From contig OY848917.1 of assembly GCA_963693285.1 (NCBI GenBank), positions 29,957,245-30,021,244 on the forward strand: 64,000 nt of DNA. Reading direction: 5' to 3'. Of the stretch, positions 34,820-46,559 are shown piece after piece. The translations under genes were made by a program, and so were the position numbers. The stretch comes from Xestospongia muta (lineage: Eukaryota > Porifera > Demospongiae > Haplosclerida > Petrosiidae). The notes below the pieces were generated by a model. That model did no database searches. It was not told the origin of the DNA and saw only the letters and a program-made list of their open reading frames with translations. How positions within the stretch are numbered: position 1 is the first letter of the stretch; every line of letters begins with the position of its first letter.

Positions 34820-37420
34820 TTTGGGGGACGTTTGTCTGTTGGAGAGTTACAAGGAGAGGAATCTAGTGGAATCGTTTCTGATCACTCTGGTACTGTTTCT
34901 AATCTAACATTATATTGCTCTAAATGGATTCGCAAGACAAGTGAAACATGAAAATTAACTAGAATTGCATTAGTTGCTATTGTAGAGGATGTAACTGATC
35001 TTATAAAAGAAGTTTTGTTAAGTGCTAAACAAATTCTTCACTCTCTGAGAGATAATGAACTTAATTCTACTTGTTTAATGAAGATTTTTTCTGATGACAA
35101 TGAAAGCCTTAAACCTTTTAATACACTTTTGACCTTTCAACAACAAGTAAATACTACAGAGAGCATTTCAAGTTTGTGGTAACTAGTTTGTAAGTTAATA
35201 CTTCACATTGTTTATAAATTAATGTGATACTTTAATTGTTAAGAAGCCAGAATGAGTAACCCCTGGAAGTAGTCATATAGTGACGACTGTTGGAAGATAA
35301 ACTAAAGTTCTTACTAAAAGATGAAAATGATATATATTCCTATTTAAAGCACTTGAGCAAATTCTTAAAAACAAGATAGTTCATAGAGAAGTAGGAAGTT
35401 GACAAGCTAAAAATATGTACTATATATTATTTATTATAGGTAATGAATGGTCATTAACAAGAAAATGACACTGTTGTTGGTGATTTCTGTGACAAAGAGA
35501 TAACTTGATCAACTTGTTTTTAGTATTGATCACACACTACACTTTAGTTGTTTGTTTACTTTGATGATTTAGAAGTTTGTAATCCGTTGGATTTAAAGAG
35601 AAAAAAACAAATTAGGTCAGATTCACTAAAATATCAACTTTAATGTCTTTCCATTCTACAGAACATTTTATTTTATACTAGGGAACTTACATCCAAAGTT
35701 TAGATGTCAAACATCTACAATCCAACTCTTGGCATTAGTAAAGTCTATGTTATCAAGAAAGTATAAGATGGACAACATTCTCACATACTTTCTTAAAGAT
35801 CTTGAGGAATTGAAGAAAGTAAGTGTTGCTTAATTTAAGTATTAATAGATATACACTGTCCTTTCATATTCCCCTCATTGTGATCTCATAGAATACATTC
35901 CTGAATTAGCCAATCATTATTCTAAGGTTTTGGGATAACTTGTCACTCACCACTGGAGTCATTGTTACAAAGGGTTTATGATATCACATATCATGTACGA
36001 TGTTTTAGAAGGTGTTTGCCCTTAGAAATAAAGAATATGCTCCAGGTAATGTGTATGATGTATAAGTATGTAGTTATATTAATAGGTGTTAATTTGTGAC
36101 TTTATGTTGTTCACCATAGACCTGCTAAATAGCAGGTTTAAACTTCTTAATCTACAATATGTGGATAAAAATGTACAGTCTCCACTTGAACCATCTTATT
36201 TGTCATCTGAAGTTTCACTGAAGGAAATAGTGAGGAAATAAAATTATAATTATGTAATATTTGTTACTATTATTTTAATTATTAGTGTCACAATTATGAA
36301 CACTTGGACATATTTTGCCATTCACTATTGGTGATAAAGTCCCTGTTGAGAACAAATACTGGAAGAACTTTATCATACTTCTGATGATTATGGATATTCT
36401 TTTTGCTCTGACATTTTGAAGTTGTGATTGTGGTTATCTAGATTCCTTGATTAATGACCATCATATAAACTTCAGGTTGTTGTACCCATATCTTTGAATT
36501 ACTCCTAAAATGTACTATTTGATCCACACACCTCATCTAATGATTGAGTAAGTATATAATTGATGGATGTAGACTTCATAGTAGTTTTTTGTGTATATAG
36601 GTACGGTCCTCTTGTTAATCATTGGACAATGACGTTTGAAGTGAAGCATCATTACTTTAAACTGTTGGCCAATCTTAGAGAAATTTCACAAACTTCTGTT
36701 ACTTGTTGGCTCTTAGAAACCAGTCATACCACTTCCTAAAGTTGAATATTAACACTCTACCAGGAGAAGAATTAGAAAATAGTCCAGGTATTTCTAAAAT
36801 TGTATACATTTTGACATTAGTCCCAAAGACATGAACTATTTATATGATGTAGGTGTGGCTTCAGGCTAGCCTAATTTATACCTTAATTAATGCTTCATAA
36901 CAATATATTAAATTATTAAATGTAACTGAATGAAATGTAATTTTGTTTTTATAGTGTTTTTAATTTCCTGTTCAGGTCAAAACATCCTTCAAGAGTATCC
37001 TGTGTGGCAACTAATAACAAAAGTAATTTTATTAGAGAGATTCACTTCAGGTATAATTACATAAATTTGAGTTAGTTTATATTGTATCTGATTTTTAAGG
37101 GCTAATTGGGTATAGCAGAAATGGAATACACTTTCAAGAAAATGCTTGTGTTGTCCCTGAAAAAGAAAATGACAAACCTAATGTGGTCAAACTTAAGAAT
37201 TTTTGTTGTTCAAAAGCAACTGCTTTTACTAGTAACTCTACTTGATACAATTCAGTTCAGTGAACATTATCATGATGTTGTTGTTACCAAACCTAGCAGA
37301 TACATGTATGTATGGGCAAAAACCTACTAGATTTTCATGTTTATGGTATGTACTCTATTTCCCATATTGATATTTACATGACTACTAACTTTATTGTGAT
37401 AAAATACAATATTTTTGAAT
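34820..37420 (+). pseudogene. Decayed multi-exon repeat-derived gene of unknown function
   Basis: Frame-broken blocks in order: KLTRIALVAIVEDVTDLIKE (about 34955), NLHPKFRCQTSTIQLLALVK (about 35690), KMDNILTYFLKDLEELKK ending at a GTAAGT donor (35818), VLEGVCPL (about 36005), ILPFTIGDKVPVENKYWKNF (about 36310), LINDHHINFRLLYPYL (about 36455), YGPLVNHWTMTFEVKHHYFK (about 36602) and FSEHYHDVVV (about 37250). I recognise this order from uncharacterised multicopy proteins in cnidarian, sponge and fish genomes that behave like transposon genes, but I know no name for the family. Introns with GT-AG ends separate blocks. Stops and shifts make it a pseudogene. Confidence 0.55.
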
Positions 37421-37954
37421 AGAAATTATTTTCATATTAAAAGTGAGTATGATTATAATAACTATTGACTAATATTCGTTTGTGTTTTTAATAGAACTTT
37501 TTTCATACCAAAAAAACAATTTTACTACAACACTAATATAGTTCATCATGACACTAGATGAGCCAAGGTAGCAAGCACCTTGGTGTCATAAGAACAAGAT
37601 CTTTGACACTGGTGTTACCATGACACTAAAATCCAAGATAACACTAAGATGTTATTGTAACTAATATTGGTTGAATTATTAATAGCTACATTAGCCATTA
37701 GAACTTGGCATGGACTTATAGTTTAGCGCTGTTGTTAATAATATTCATAGTTGTAATCATAAGCGAGACTGTCAGGCCCCACAAGAACCTGAAACAAATT
37801 CTGCAATATATATAAAAGGAAGTTAAAACAGCCTATAGGTTACGTCTATAGTTACCGTTAATCCAAACTAATTTGATAATAATTATACATTCACATACCC
37901 TCTCTCCAACATGCTACCATGATGTTCAGTTAAGAATACTTTAATCACTATCAA

Positions 37955-38062
37955 AGGTAATATTATAAAGAGGTTTTTTTTAAATAACCAAATAAATGTA
38001 GATAAAGTATCACTTACCAAAGAATTGCATCTAGCAAAGACACTTAAATAAGTACAGTGCTC
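37955..38062 (-). pseudogene. Fragment of a gene-A-like ROC/COR exon 3' end
   Basis: The minus strand reads VEHCTYLSVFARCNSL followed by GTAAGTGATAC. Gene A ends its large exon with KEHCSNLSVFAGRNPF and GTAAGTGAATG. Both the residues and the splice donor are conserved. Nothing upstream of the EHC word matches, so only the last 20 or so codons survive. Confidence 0.65.
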
Positions 38063-38139
38063 CACATTGATTATCAGCAAAATATTATAATAACAACAAA
38101 TTATATTATTATTATTATTAAATAATTTTGTTGCTGAAA

Positions 38140-38350
38140 GACTCCTCCCTCTGATCCTACAGTCACTCAAAGTACTTTTTTAACACTTGAAATAGAGATG
38201 GGAGATGAGATTTTAAGGTGACTATCAAACTAATTGGTTCCTTTAGCACAGCCATGTTGTACGATAGATAAGTTACTTATCAATATATCGATAAATGGAC
38301 AAATAGAGATAGTGAATGATGTTTAGACAAATTGATAGATATTTCAGTGA
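38140..38350. repeat. Copy of the gene A 3' flank (like 6065-6290)
   Basis: Shared words in the same order and orientation: CCTCTGATCC(T/C)ACAGTCA, GATGGGAGATGA/AATGGGAGATGA, GGTGACTATCAAACTAATTG, GCCATGTTGTA, ACAAATTGATAG. The copy is cut at 38354 by the Gypsy LTR. It marks the 3' edge of a duplicated gene. Confidence 0.7.
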
Positions 38351-38353
38351 TAC

Positions 38354-38598
38354 TGTTGTAGCCGAGCACGCGATGAAAACAACTTTTTACAGAACTTTTT
38401 GATAAAAGAACTAATTGAACTAACAACACTATAATGAACTACAACAAACTACAATGAACTGTAACAAATATAACGAACTAAAACTAAAAAGGTTTTACAG
38501 CACTATATATACATACATACATATAAGGTTTCACTGGAAATCAAGTAAATAAGGCCTAACAGAAATAATAACTCAAAATGAATATGTATTCAGTTACA
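38354..38598 (-). repeat. 3' LTR of the truncated Gypsy element
   Basis: On minus it begins TGTAACTGAATACA just after a polypurine tract and ends CTACAACA, giving the usual TG...CA limits. No second copy is in the window. Confidence 0.6.
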
Positions 38599-38616
38599 AT
38601 ACTCTCCCCCACCTAG

Positions 38617-40349
38617 CTAAGAATCATATGGACCATATCTGTCAACAGCTCTACGAGCTCGAGAGGAACAATGTACTGGCTGAGATTGAGCAGGTGGAGA
38701 GTTGGTAGATAAAGTAGTTGTAGGAGTAAATGTATTACTATCTATAGATGATGGAAAAGTCCAATTATCCAAATCGTTATGAGTATCAGTATCTTGATTT
38801 GAGTGTCCATAACGTGTACGTAACTGGTCAATATGACGTTGTAGAATTAAGTTTGATGATGTTTTGACTTTATAGGAGACTGGACCTGCCACTTGAACTA
38901 TTTCAGCAGGCAACCATATTTTTGTTCCATGATAGTTGCGAGCAAAGACTTTGTCACCAACACTGAAAGTGGGGGGTGGTTTTCTTGATGAACTAGATGA
39001 TAGTTTAGTAGTCACTTTACGAGATACCTCAGGATGCATCAAATCCAATGTTGTTCGTAACGTCCTTCCCATCAGGAGTTCTGCAGGTGACAGTTCTGTA
39101 GTGGAATGAGGTGTCACCCAATAACGAGCTAAAAATGTGAATAAACGAGTTTTGACATTGCCTTCTAGTGTCTTTAAGGATGACTTAAATGTTTGAACTG
39201 CACGTTCTGCGAGACCATTGGAACTTGGATGGTATGGTGAAGTACATATATGTTGAATACTACATTGCTTCATATAGTCCTTAAATTTGTGGCTAGTGAA
39301 AGCTGGTCCATTGTCAGAAACTATTTGCTCTGGGAGACCATGAGTGGAAAAAATTTGTTGTAACTTTTGAATAGTAACTTCAGATGAGGTTGAATTAACA
39401 ATATGGAACTTCAAGCCACTTTGAATAAGCATCGATTAGTACGAAAAAATATTTACCTAGAAATGGTCCTGCATGGTCAATATGAAGACAAGACCATGGT
39501 TTCTGTGGAAATTCCCAAAAGTGAAAAGGTGCTTTTGCTGGCACTGGACGATATGATTGACGGGTAAAACAACCTTGAACTTTTCATTGAATATCTGAGT
39601 CAATACCTGGCCACCATATGTAAGAGCGAGCTAACATTTTCATTTTAGTAATCCCTACATGGGTTTCATGAAGTTGATTTAGAACAATGTCCTGTCCTGC
39701 TGCAGGGATAATGACACGACAACCTAATAATACACATCCGTCTAAAACACTCAATTCTGTGTACCTTGTATGAAATGGAAGGATATCAGCTGTTGGGTTG
39801 GTAATATTCCAGCCACACTGTACTAATTTTCTGACACGAGACAATAGAGGATCTTTGTCTGTCCAGACTTTTATTTGAGATGCTGTAACAATGGCCTGAT
39901 CTAAATGATTGAGTAGATGACAAAGGTCACCTGGTAGGGGAACTTGAGAATCATTGAGAGTAGTTTGAAGAGGTAATCTACTGAGAGCATCAGCTGTGGA
40001 CATACTTTTTCCTGGTTTGTACTTAATTGTGTACTGATATGCAGCAAGGGTGAGTGCCCAATGTTGAATTCTTGCTGAGGCCAATGGAGGGATTTGCTGA
40101 AATTCCCCTAAAAGTCGTTCTAATGGTTTGTGGTCTGAGTATAATAGCCTTTACTACTACTAATGGAAGTGTCTGTGACTGACTTTTATAATCCACTTGA
40201 ACGTCGTAGGTTCCCATGATATGGAGATTGTCACCTGAATAAGTGGTGAGTGTAATGCTTGTCGATTGTAATTTGTCTGTTGGACTTGCTATGGCCCGAA
40301 AGGTTTGTTTACTAATGATTGAAAGTGAGGCACCAGTGTCTACTTCCAT
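38617..40349 (-). pseudogene. Gypsy pol remnant: protease, RNase H, integrase
   Basis: Minus order. Protease: MEVDTGASLSIIS with active-site D-T-G (40349-about 40150). The frame then jumps to the end of RNase H (SDHKPLERLL, then ARIQHWALTL and NADALSRLP-like TADALSRLPL). The integrase zinc region has HETHVGITKMKMLARSYIWW (about 39640) and an in-frame stop at the Cys-x-x-Cys part. The core includes HIDHAGPF, VSDNGPAFTS and NGLAERAVQTF, carrying the D, D and E residues. A GPY/F-like module (AGPVSYKV) and RHIDQLR follow, then a Ser/Thr-rich tail. The protease-RNase H junction near 40147 shows that the reverse transcriptase is missing. A frameshift lies between 39432 and 39584. Confidence 0.8.
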
Positions 40350-41985
40350 TGAATAATATAAAAGATAACAGACAAACTGACCTATTGGAGACTTGAGAGT
40401 CCTTGCCTTTTGAGACTAATAACATGTCCAAGACTGAGTACTAGAAACTAGATTATTATAACAATGAATAATATAAAAGATAATAGACAAACTGACCTAT
40501 TGGAGACTTGACAGTGGCTGTTTTGAGACAGAGAACATGTCCAAGTCTGAGTACTAGAAACTAGATTATTATAACAATGAATAATATAAAAGATAACAGA
40601 CAAACTGACCTATTGGAGACTTGACAGTGGCTGTTTTGAGACAGAGAACATGTCCAAGTCTGAGTACTAGAAACTAGACTATTATAACAATGAATAATAT
40701 AAAAGATAATAGACAAACTGACCTATTGGAGACTTGACAGTGGCTGTTTTGAGACAGAGAACATGTCCAAGTCTGAGTACTAGAAACTAGATTATTATAA
40801 CAATGAATAATATAAAAGATAACAGACAAACTGACCTATTGGAGACTTGAGAGTCCTTGCCTTTTGAGACTAATAACATGTCCAAGACTGAGTACTAGAA
40901 ACTAGATTATTATAACAATGAATAATATAAAAGATAATAGACAAACTGACCTATTGGAGACTTGACAGTAGCTGTTTTGAGACAGAGAACATGTCCAAGT
41001 CTGAGTACTAGAAACTAGATTATTATAACAATGAATAATATAAAAGATAATAGACAAACTGACCTATTGGAGACTTGACAGTGGCTGTTTTGAGACAGAG
41101 AATATGTCCAAGTCTGAGTACTAGAGACTAGATTATTATAACAATGAATAATATAAAAGATAATAGACAAACTGACCTATTGGAGACTTGACAGTGGCTG
41201 TTTTGAGACAGAGAACATGTCCAAGTCTGAGTACTAGAGGCTAGATTATTATAACAATGAATAATATAAAAGATAACAGACAAACTGACCTATTGGAGAC
41301 TCGACAGTGGCTCTGGTTTGAGACAGAGAACATGTCCAAGACTGAGTACTAGAGACTAGATTATTATAACAATGAATAATATAAAAGATAATAGACAAAC
41401 TGACCTATTGGAGACTTGACAGTGGCTGTTTTGAGACAGAGAACATGTCCAAGTCTGAGTACTAGAGGCTAGATTATTATAACAATGAATAATATAAAAG
41501 ATAACAGACAAACTGACCTATTGGAGACTCGACAGTGGCTCTGGTTTGAGACAGAGAAAATGTCCAAGACTGAGTACTAGAGACTAGATTATTATAACAA
41601 TGAATAATATAAAAGATAACAGATAAACTGACCTATTGGAGACTAGACAGTGGCTGTTTTGAGACAAAGAATATGTCCAAGTCTGAGTACTAGAGACTAG
41701 ATTGTTATAACAATGAATAATATAAAAGAGAACAGACAAACTGACCTATTGGAGACTCGACAGTGGGTATGGTTTGAGACAGAGAACATGTCCAAGACTG
41801 AGTACTAGAGGCTAGATTATTATAACAATGAATAATATAAAAGATAACAGACAAACTGACCTATTGGAGACTAGACAGTGGCTGTTTTGAGACAGAGAAT
41901 ATGTCCAAGTCTGAGTACTAGAGACTAGATTGTTATAACAATGAATAATATAAAAGATAACAGACAAACTGACCTGTTGGAGAAT
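40350..41985 (-). repeat. 113/115-bp tandem array resembling a repeated micro-exon plus intron
   Basis: Fifteen copies of the word GACCT(A/G)TTGGAGA occur at 40379, 40494, 40607, 40720, 40833, 40948, 41061, 41174, 41287, 41402, 41515, 41630, 41743, 41858 and 41971. The spacings are 115 (five times) and 113 (nine times). On minus each unit has a donor-like CCAATAG|GTCAGT, then a 49-bp AT-rich segment ending in an acceptor-like AATCTAG, then 64 or 66 nt before the next donor. In several 115-bp units the 66-nt segment is open in phase 1. The last copy shares its intron with the 30-nt exon at 41974-42003. Units differ at few positions, so the array is young or homogenised. Confidence 0.85.
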
Positions 41986-42243
41986 TGGAGATACCTGCAG
42001 CACCTGATGTCGTATATATGCTAATTTAATAAATTAACACTATACCTTCGTTTAAACTGTTCTCTAGTTCTTCAGGTGTTGTAAACAATGAGCAACCTAA
42101 TTGCAGTATAACATAACAGTACCTTCATTTATACTGGTTGAAAAGGTGCTAGACTTAAGAGAAATTATGTAAATACCTACCTATAGTGGGATTGTTTGAT
42201 GTAGATTGAGAACTGCTAATAGGAACTGAACCAGTACTGGACT
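41974..42243 (-). pseudogene. Linker-like small exons of the duplicated gene
   Basis: Candidate phase-1 exons on minus: 42243-42181 (63 nt, SSTGSVPISSSQSTS-type), a segment of 51 nt near 42090-42040 (SLFTTPEELENSLNE) and 42003-41974 (30 nt, GAAGISNSPT). All have GT-AG borders and Ser/Thr-rich content like the gene A linker. They probably belong to the 3' part of gene B, but no ROC-COR or death exon is found next to them. Whether they are expressed is unknown. Confidence 0.5.
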
Positions 42244-42374
42244 CTTAAAGCAAGTACTTTCTATAATAATATTGAGGAATCAAATTTAATAGCATGTCAT
42301 TCTCACTTTTGTTAACTGAGCAATCCTAGCTTGATCTAATTAAAGGAAGAATATCAAAGTTGCAGTAACTATGT

Positions 42375-43156
42375 ATATACTTACTTTTTTTTCTTCCCTT
42401 TTTCTCATTTTTTCTAATATCTTTTTCTCTTTTTCTTCAATTGCCATACAATTCTATGTGCTTGTTAAGACTTTCCACAGTTCTTTTGTGGTATACCTGG
42501 AAGCATACAAAAGGGTAATGATCTTTCTTCTTCTAAAATCTTTGAAAAAATGGATGATTTTTGAAGAACTGCAGAGTGTGAAGGTTGTTCAGGAGGATGA
42601 CAGATACGTACTAGTTTCAACACTTGCTGTGGAGGCACAACTTTGAAAATGAGGATCAAATGTTGGCACAAAAAATGGAAAATATAGTTGAGTGTCTTGT
42701 GGGTAATATTGGTATTGAGTATTTGGTGGGTATTGAAAAACATACAAGTGGTGGCATCATAAGCAAATGTGTCATTGTGGGACAATTAGGGACTCAAATC
42801 AAGCTCTTGATCAATGAATGCACTATCATGATTAGATAATTGATGCTTTTTTCCATTGGTTATTATGATCGTCAGAAGTAATATCATAACCTTCTTGAAA
42901 TCTGTTTTGAAATCTTGATTCTTCCTCTTCTGTGAACACAACAGCTTCTTGAGTAATGGAAGGCCTGTGTCGTCATGCAGGGCTATATAGCAGTATAAAT
43001 TTCAGCCCTGTACACTGTGCAAGTGAGCTTGTCGCATCTTTTATCAATGGAACAATAGCATCCCTGTTCAAGGGTAGATTCCTGTGCATTTTAATCCAGC
43101 TTGAATATTTTTTATTGTCTTTGCATGTGCCCATGCCTCACCAAATAGTCTTGAAA
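42375..43156 (-). pseudogene. Pogo/Tigger-like transposase C-terminal remnant
   Basis: From the gap edge, the minus strand reads LFGEAWAHAKTIKNIQAGLK then CTGIYP, the signature just after the catalytic core of pogo/Tigger transposases (GF..TGIYP). In shifted frames follow RHRPSITQEAVVFTEEEESR (about 42960-42900), then a segment at 42640-42480 with VPPQQVLKLV and LPGIPQKN, and a Lys/Glu-rich tail at 42460-42385. The catalytic part would lie in the assembly gap or be missing. Stops and shifts show decay. Confidence 0.55.
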
Positions 43157-43356
43157 NNNNNNNNNNNNNNNNNNNNNNNNNNNNNNNNNNNNNNNNNNNN
43201 NNNNNNNNNNNNNNNNNNNNNNNNNNNNNNNNNNNNNNNNNNNNNNNNNNNNNNNNNNNNNNNNNNNNNNNNNNNNNNNNNNNNNNNNNNNNNNNNNNNN
43301 NNNNNNNNNNNNNNNNNNNNNNNNNNNNNNNNNNNNNNNNNNNNNNNNNNNNNNNN
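43157..43356. other. Assembly gap (200 N)
   Basis: Two hundred unresolved bases, a length that often stands for an unknown gap size. The left flank is a pogo-like remnant and the right flank is inside a Gypsy 5' LTR, so the gap probably covers repeat sequence. Confidence 0.99.
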
Positions 43357-43468
43357 TGCATAATATCTAGGATTTCTGTGGAAATAATCTCTTTTTTGAT
43401 ATAAGAGATTGTTTTAGAAAACAACCCATGACATCTGAGAGCCTTGTATGCCATATCAGAAGTTTATC

Positions 43469-45780
43469 ATGGAAAAACTCAAAAAATTGGCAGCAAGCTC
43501 AACCTCAAAGGCAAAGATAGTTCAAGTTCTCTGAAGAGCAGCAAGCTCTAAAGTGAGAAGAGAGGGCAAAGGAATGTGAAGCTACCAAGCTTGAATCAGA
43601 AACCAAAGAGGCTAAAGTTCAGAGAAGACACAAACTAGAGTTGGCAGAGGTACAAAGGAGACATGACACTGAAATGCATCAATTAGATCTAGAACTACAA
43701 GATACACATTATGGTTGTTCTGATGTGCAGAGCAATATTTCCTGGGCCAAGGCTCTGAAATTACCCTTGTTTGTGGACAGAAAAGATCATATACTGACAA
43801 AGCAGTTGACTATGACCAAGTGAAAGAAGCCCTTTTGAAGAGATAAATCTAACAAGGAATGCCTACCAAACAAAGCTTAGACAAGCCAAGCCAGAGACAG
43901 GAGGGAGTCCTGAACAATTCATTGTATGACTGAAGAGGTATCTACCTTAATGTATCAGCTTATCCAAGACAAAAAAGACGTTTGATGGTCTTTGCAACCT
44001 TGTCATAAAAGAACAGTTCAACAGAGACTTAGCTATTCACCTCCATGAAAGAGGAGCAGAATCACTTGAGGAGCTAACCCTAACAGCGAAACATTCCTTA
44101 TCTCACACAATATGTAACTGGGAGCAACAGTACACTCTCCCAGAGATACTTTACAAAACTCAGCCTGCATTCAACCTCAACTAGATTTCAACAGCAAAAT
44201 GCCAGTAGTGAATGAAGGATTGGAGAGGTTGAATGTTTGTCTGAGGAAATATATGACCTCATTATAGACAATGTCAAAGGAGCTAGAACTCCAGATGATC
44301 TTACCCCAATTGCTCAGAGATAACATTGCTATAACCAGGACCCAGGCATAAAATTGATCAACCTCTCACTCCTTTCAAAGTGCCCTCACATTATGACATC
44401 TCTAAGGTAAACAAGAATATGCTCACAATTGAGGACAAATCACTTCAAACGTATGATGAACTATTGGGTCAAGTCTAAACCAAATAACAGGGTTTTTTTT
44501 AATGAAAAAGAGCATTCTTTACTGAATATTTGGACACCCAAAAGTGGAATGTGGCAAACCTCTCCACTTCGTTGTAGTACCCACACCACTATGTCATCAA
44601 TTGATAGAAATGGCCCACAACTCCAATATTGGAGGCCACAATAGTATTAGAAAGACCACCCACAAGACCTTCATCAATTTCTTTTGACCAGGAATAAACA
44701 GGAATAAACAAAGATGTAATGGCCTTTCGTAAATTTTGTGATATTTATCGGAAATGATAAGTTTAGAACTTCAATGGTACACTCAAGAGACCATGTTAAG
44801 AAGATTGTGCAGTCCCAATTGAGCTTAGGAGACTGCAGAAGAAGTCATGTTTGGTCTCCAACTTAACCATAAGCAAGTACAAGAGCTATAATTGCTAGTC
44901 CATGATTGCAATCATATTTTTTATGATCAGCTGACTTCATTGAACACCACATTATTCTAACCACAGACAGATCAGCCTGACCTATCATCACTGACATAGT
45001 AATACACATCACTACATGGAGTGAACACTTGTCAACCTTAAGAGAAGTGTTTGATAGAATCTCAAAGGCCAACCTCACCATTAGACCATCAAAGTGTGCA
45101 ATGTACACCAACAGCATTGACTTTGCAGCATATCAACTGGGTCAAAGCACGATAAGTGTATATGATGAAAACATCATTAAATTAGAGATATCCCAAGACC
45201 TATAGCTAGGAAGTAAATTTGGTCCTTCCTATTGAGAATACATTCCTAACTACACAGCCAAGGCAGTATACCCTTCACAAACTTGACCAGGAAGAGGCAA
45301 TCAAACAATATCGTTTGGGGAGGAACCCAAGAGAGAGCTTATACCACTCTTGAACAAATCCTCACCATTAAACCTATTCTCAAGCTGCCAGATCAAAACA
45401 ACCCTATGTACTGGGAACAAATGATCAGATGTTGGCATCAGAGCTATCCTACAGCAGGAACATGAATGCAAATTTTCTCTCATCAGTGTTGTTAGCAAAA
45501 ACTAACAGATAGAGAACACAATTACTCAACCCTAGAGAAAGAATGTGTGGCCATTATCTGGGGAATGAAATAGTTCGTGCTCTACCTCTATGGCAGAGAA
45601 TTTTCATTACAGACTGTCATCCAAGCACTGGCATATATATTGACAATGCTAAATTTGCAAACAGGTGAATCATGAGATAGGCAATATTTCTTCAAAACTA
45701 CGTAATTTGGATTGTATCAATCAATCAAAGGTTCTGACAATGTAGGAGTAAACTATCTGAGTTATGTGAACTAACTGCAA
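43469..45780 (+). pseudogene. Gypsy gag-pol remnant (gag, RT, RNase H)
   Basis: Gag: VDYDQVKEALLKR (about 43810), FDGLCNLVIKEQFNRDL across frames (about 43980-44030) and ERGAESLEELTL (about 44050), the order seen in SCAN-like retroelement gags. Reverse transcriptase end: STLREVFDRISKANLTIRPS then KCAMYTNSIDF (about 45030-45120). RNase H region: KPILKLPDQNNP (about 45370), then NYSTLEKECVAIIWGMK (about 45520) and LYGREF-like words (about 45590). Frameshifts and stops are frequent. No integrase follows before the polypurine tract. Confidence 0.68.
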
Positions 45781-45854
45781 ACTATCATAGTCACTTAACT
45801 ACTGTACTATAATCTTACATGAGAAATATACAAAATCCTCTCTGAAGGAGGGAG

Positions 45855-46049
45855 TGATATTACAAGTCTGATTTTTTATGAACTTCGTATACATCTTCTT
45901 TGTAATGACAAAAGTATATGTTGTTGATTTGTAAATTTTATGGAACCTTGTCTCTTAAAATTCTTATACTTGTGTAAAAATAGCTGTGACTTCTATACAA
46001 ATAATCTCTCCTTAATATAAGAGATTGCTTTAGAAAAGAACCCATGACA
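45855..46049 (+). repeat. 3' LTR of the old Gypsy element
   Basis: A 195-bp segment starting TGATATTACA after a purine-rich tract and ending CATGACA. Its last 60 bases match 43374-43433 with several differences. The 46050-46555 stretch that follows holds nothing recognisable. Confidence 0.65.
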
Positions 46050-46559
46050 TATATCTATCTACATGGATGCTTGATATACATGACATGTAATTTTCATCCT
46101 GTGACCAATATGTGAGGGATTATATATGTATGTACGTGATCCATCTATCTATGGATTTGAAGTAGCTCTACCACAAGGTACATGATGGTATGCTGCAAAA
46201 CTATAGTATACTGTATCAAACCATTACTTTTTATATGCATTGTATTTATTAAAGTGACATTTTATTTATTTTTACTAGACAATGCTTGAATAAATTTCAA
46301 AGATAAAACCTTAAAGTCAGTTGTGCTATCAAAACACTTTCAGTGAGGTCATATACGTTATGCAGTGTGTTAATTTACACATGCTTGACCTCACAGAAGC
46401 ACATGTTCCAGACTGATACAGCAAAAATTACTTCCCTTGCTAGATTTAGTGATTCTAAAGCAAAGGCATGGGAGATGAATAATAGTATAGAGAAATAATG
46501 GACTATAACTTTGAATTGTATTAATTATAAATAAAGTAAGCTTCTACACTAAAACATCA

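Larger units (their letters stand above)
38354..40349 (-). mobile_element. Truncated Gypsy retrotransposon with reverse transcriptase deleted
   Basis: Reading minus, the fragment starts in the protease, runs through RNase H and integrase to a purine-rich tract (GGTGGGGGAGAG, about 38603-38614) and ends in an LTR of about 245 bp (38598-38354, TG...CA). The 5' LTR, gag and the whole reverse transcriptase are missing. The 5' break at 40349/40350 falls directly on a unit of the 113/115-bp array. A 5-bp target duplication cannot be checked because the other end is lost. Confidence 0.8.
43239..46049 (+). mobile_element. Old, decayed Gypsy retrotransposon
   Basis: The 3' LTR is at 45855-46049, preceded by a purine tract (GAAGGAGGGAG). 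The end of the 5' LTR (43357-43433) matches it: AATAATCTCT...ATAAGAGATTG(T/C)TTTAGAAAA...ACCCATGACA. The rest of the 5' LTR is in the gap, so the start is estimated. Coding remains of gag, reverse transcriptase and RNase H lie between. LTR divergence and many stops indicate an old insertion. The integrase appears absent. Confidence 0.72.

Noticed and set aside
37560..37590. Small hairpin CCAAGG...CCTTGG with nearby TGACACTA words
   Set aside because: The stem is very short, and the surrounding words form a loose low-complexity repeat.
42956..43454. Open frames that run through the N gap
   Set aside because: The apparent length comes from unresolved bases. The real parts are a pogo-like tail on the left and LTR sequence on the right.
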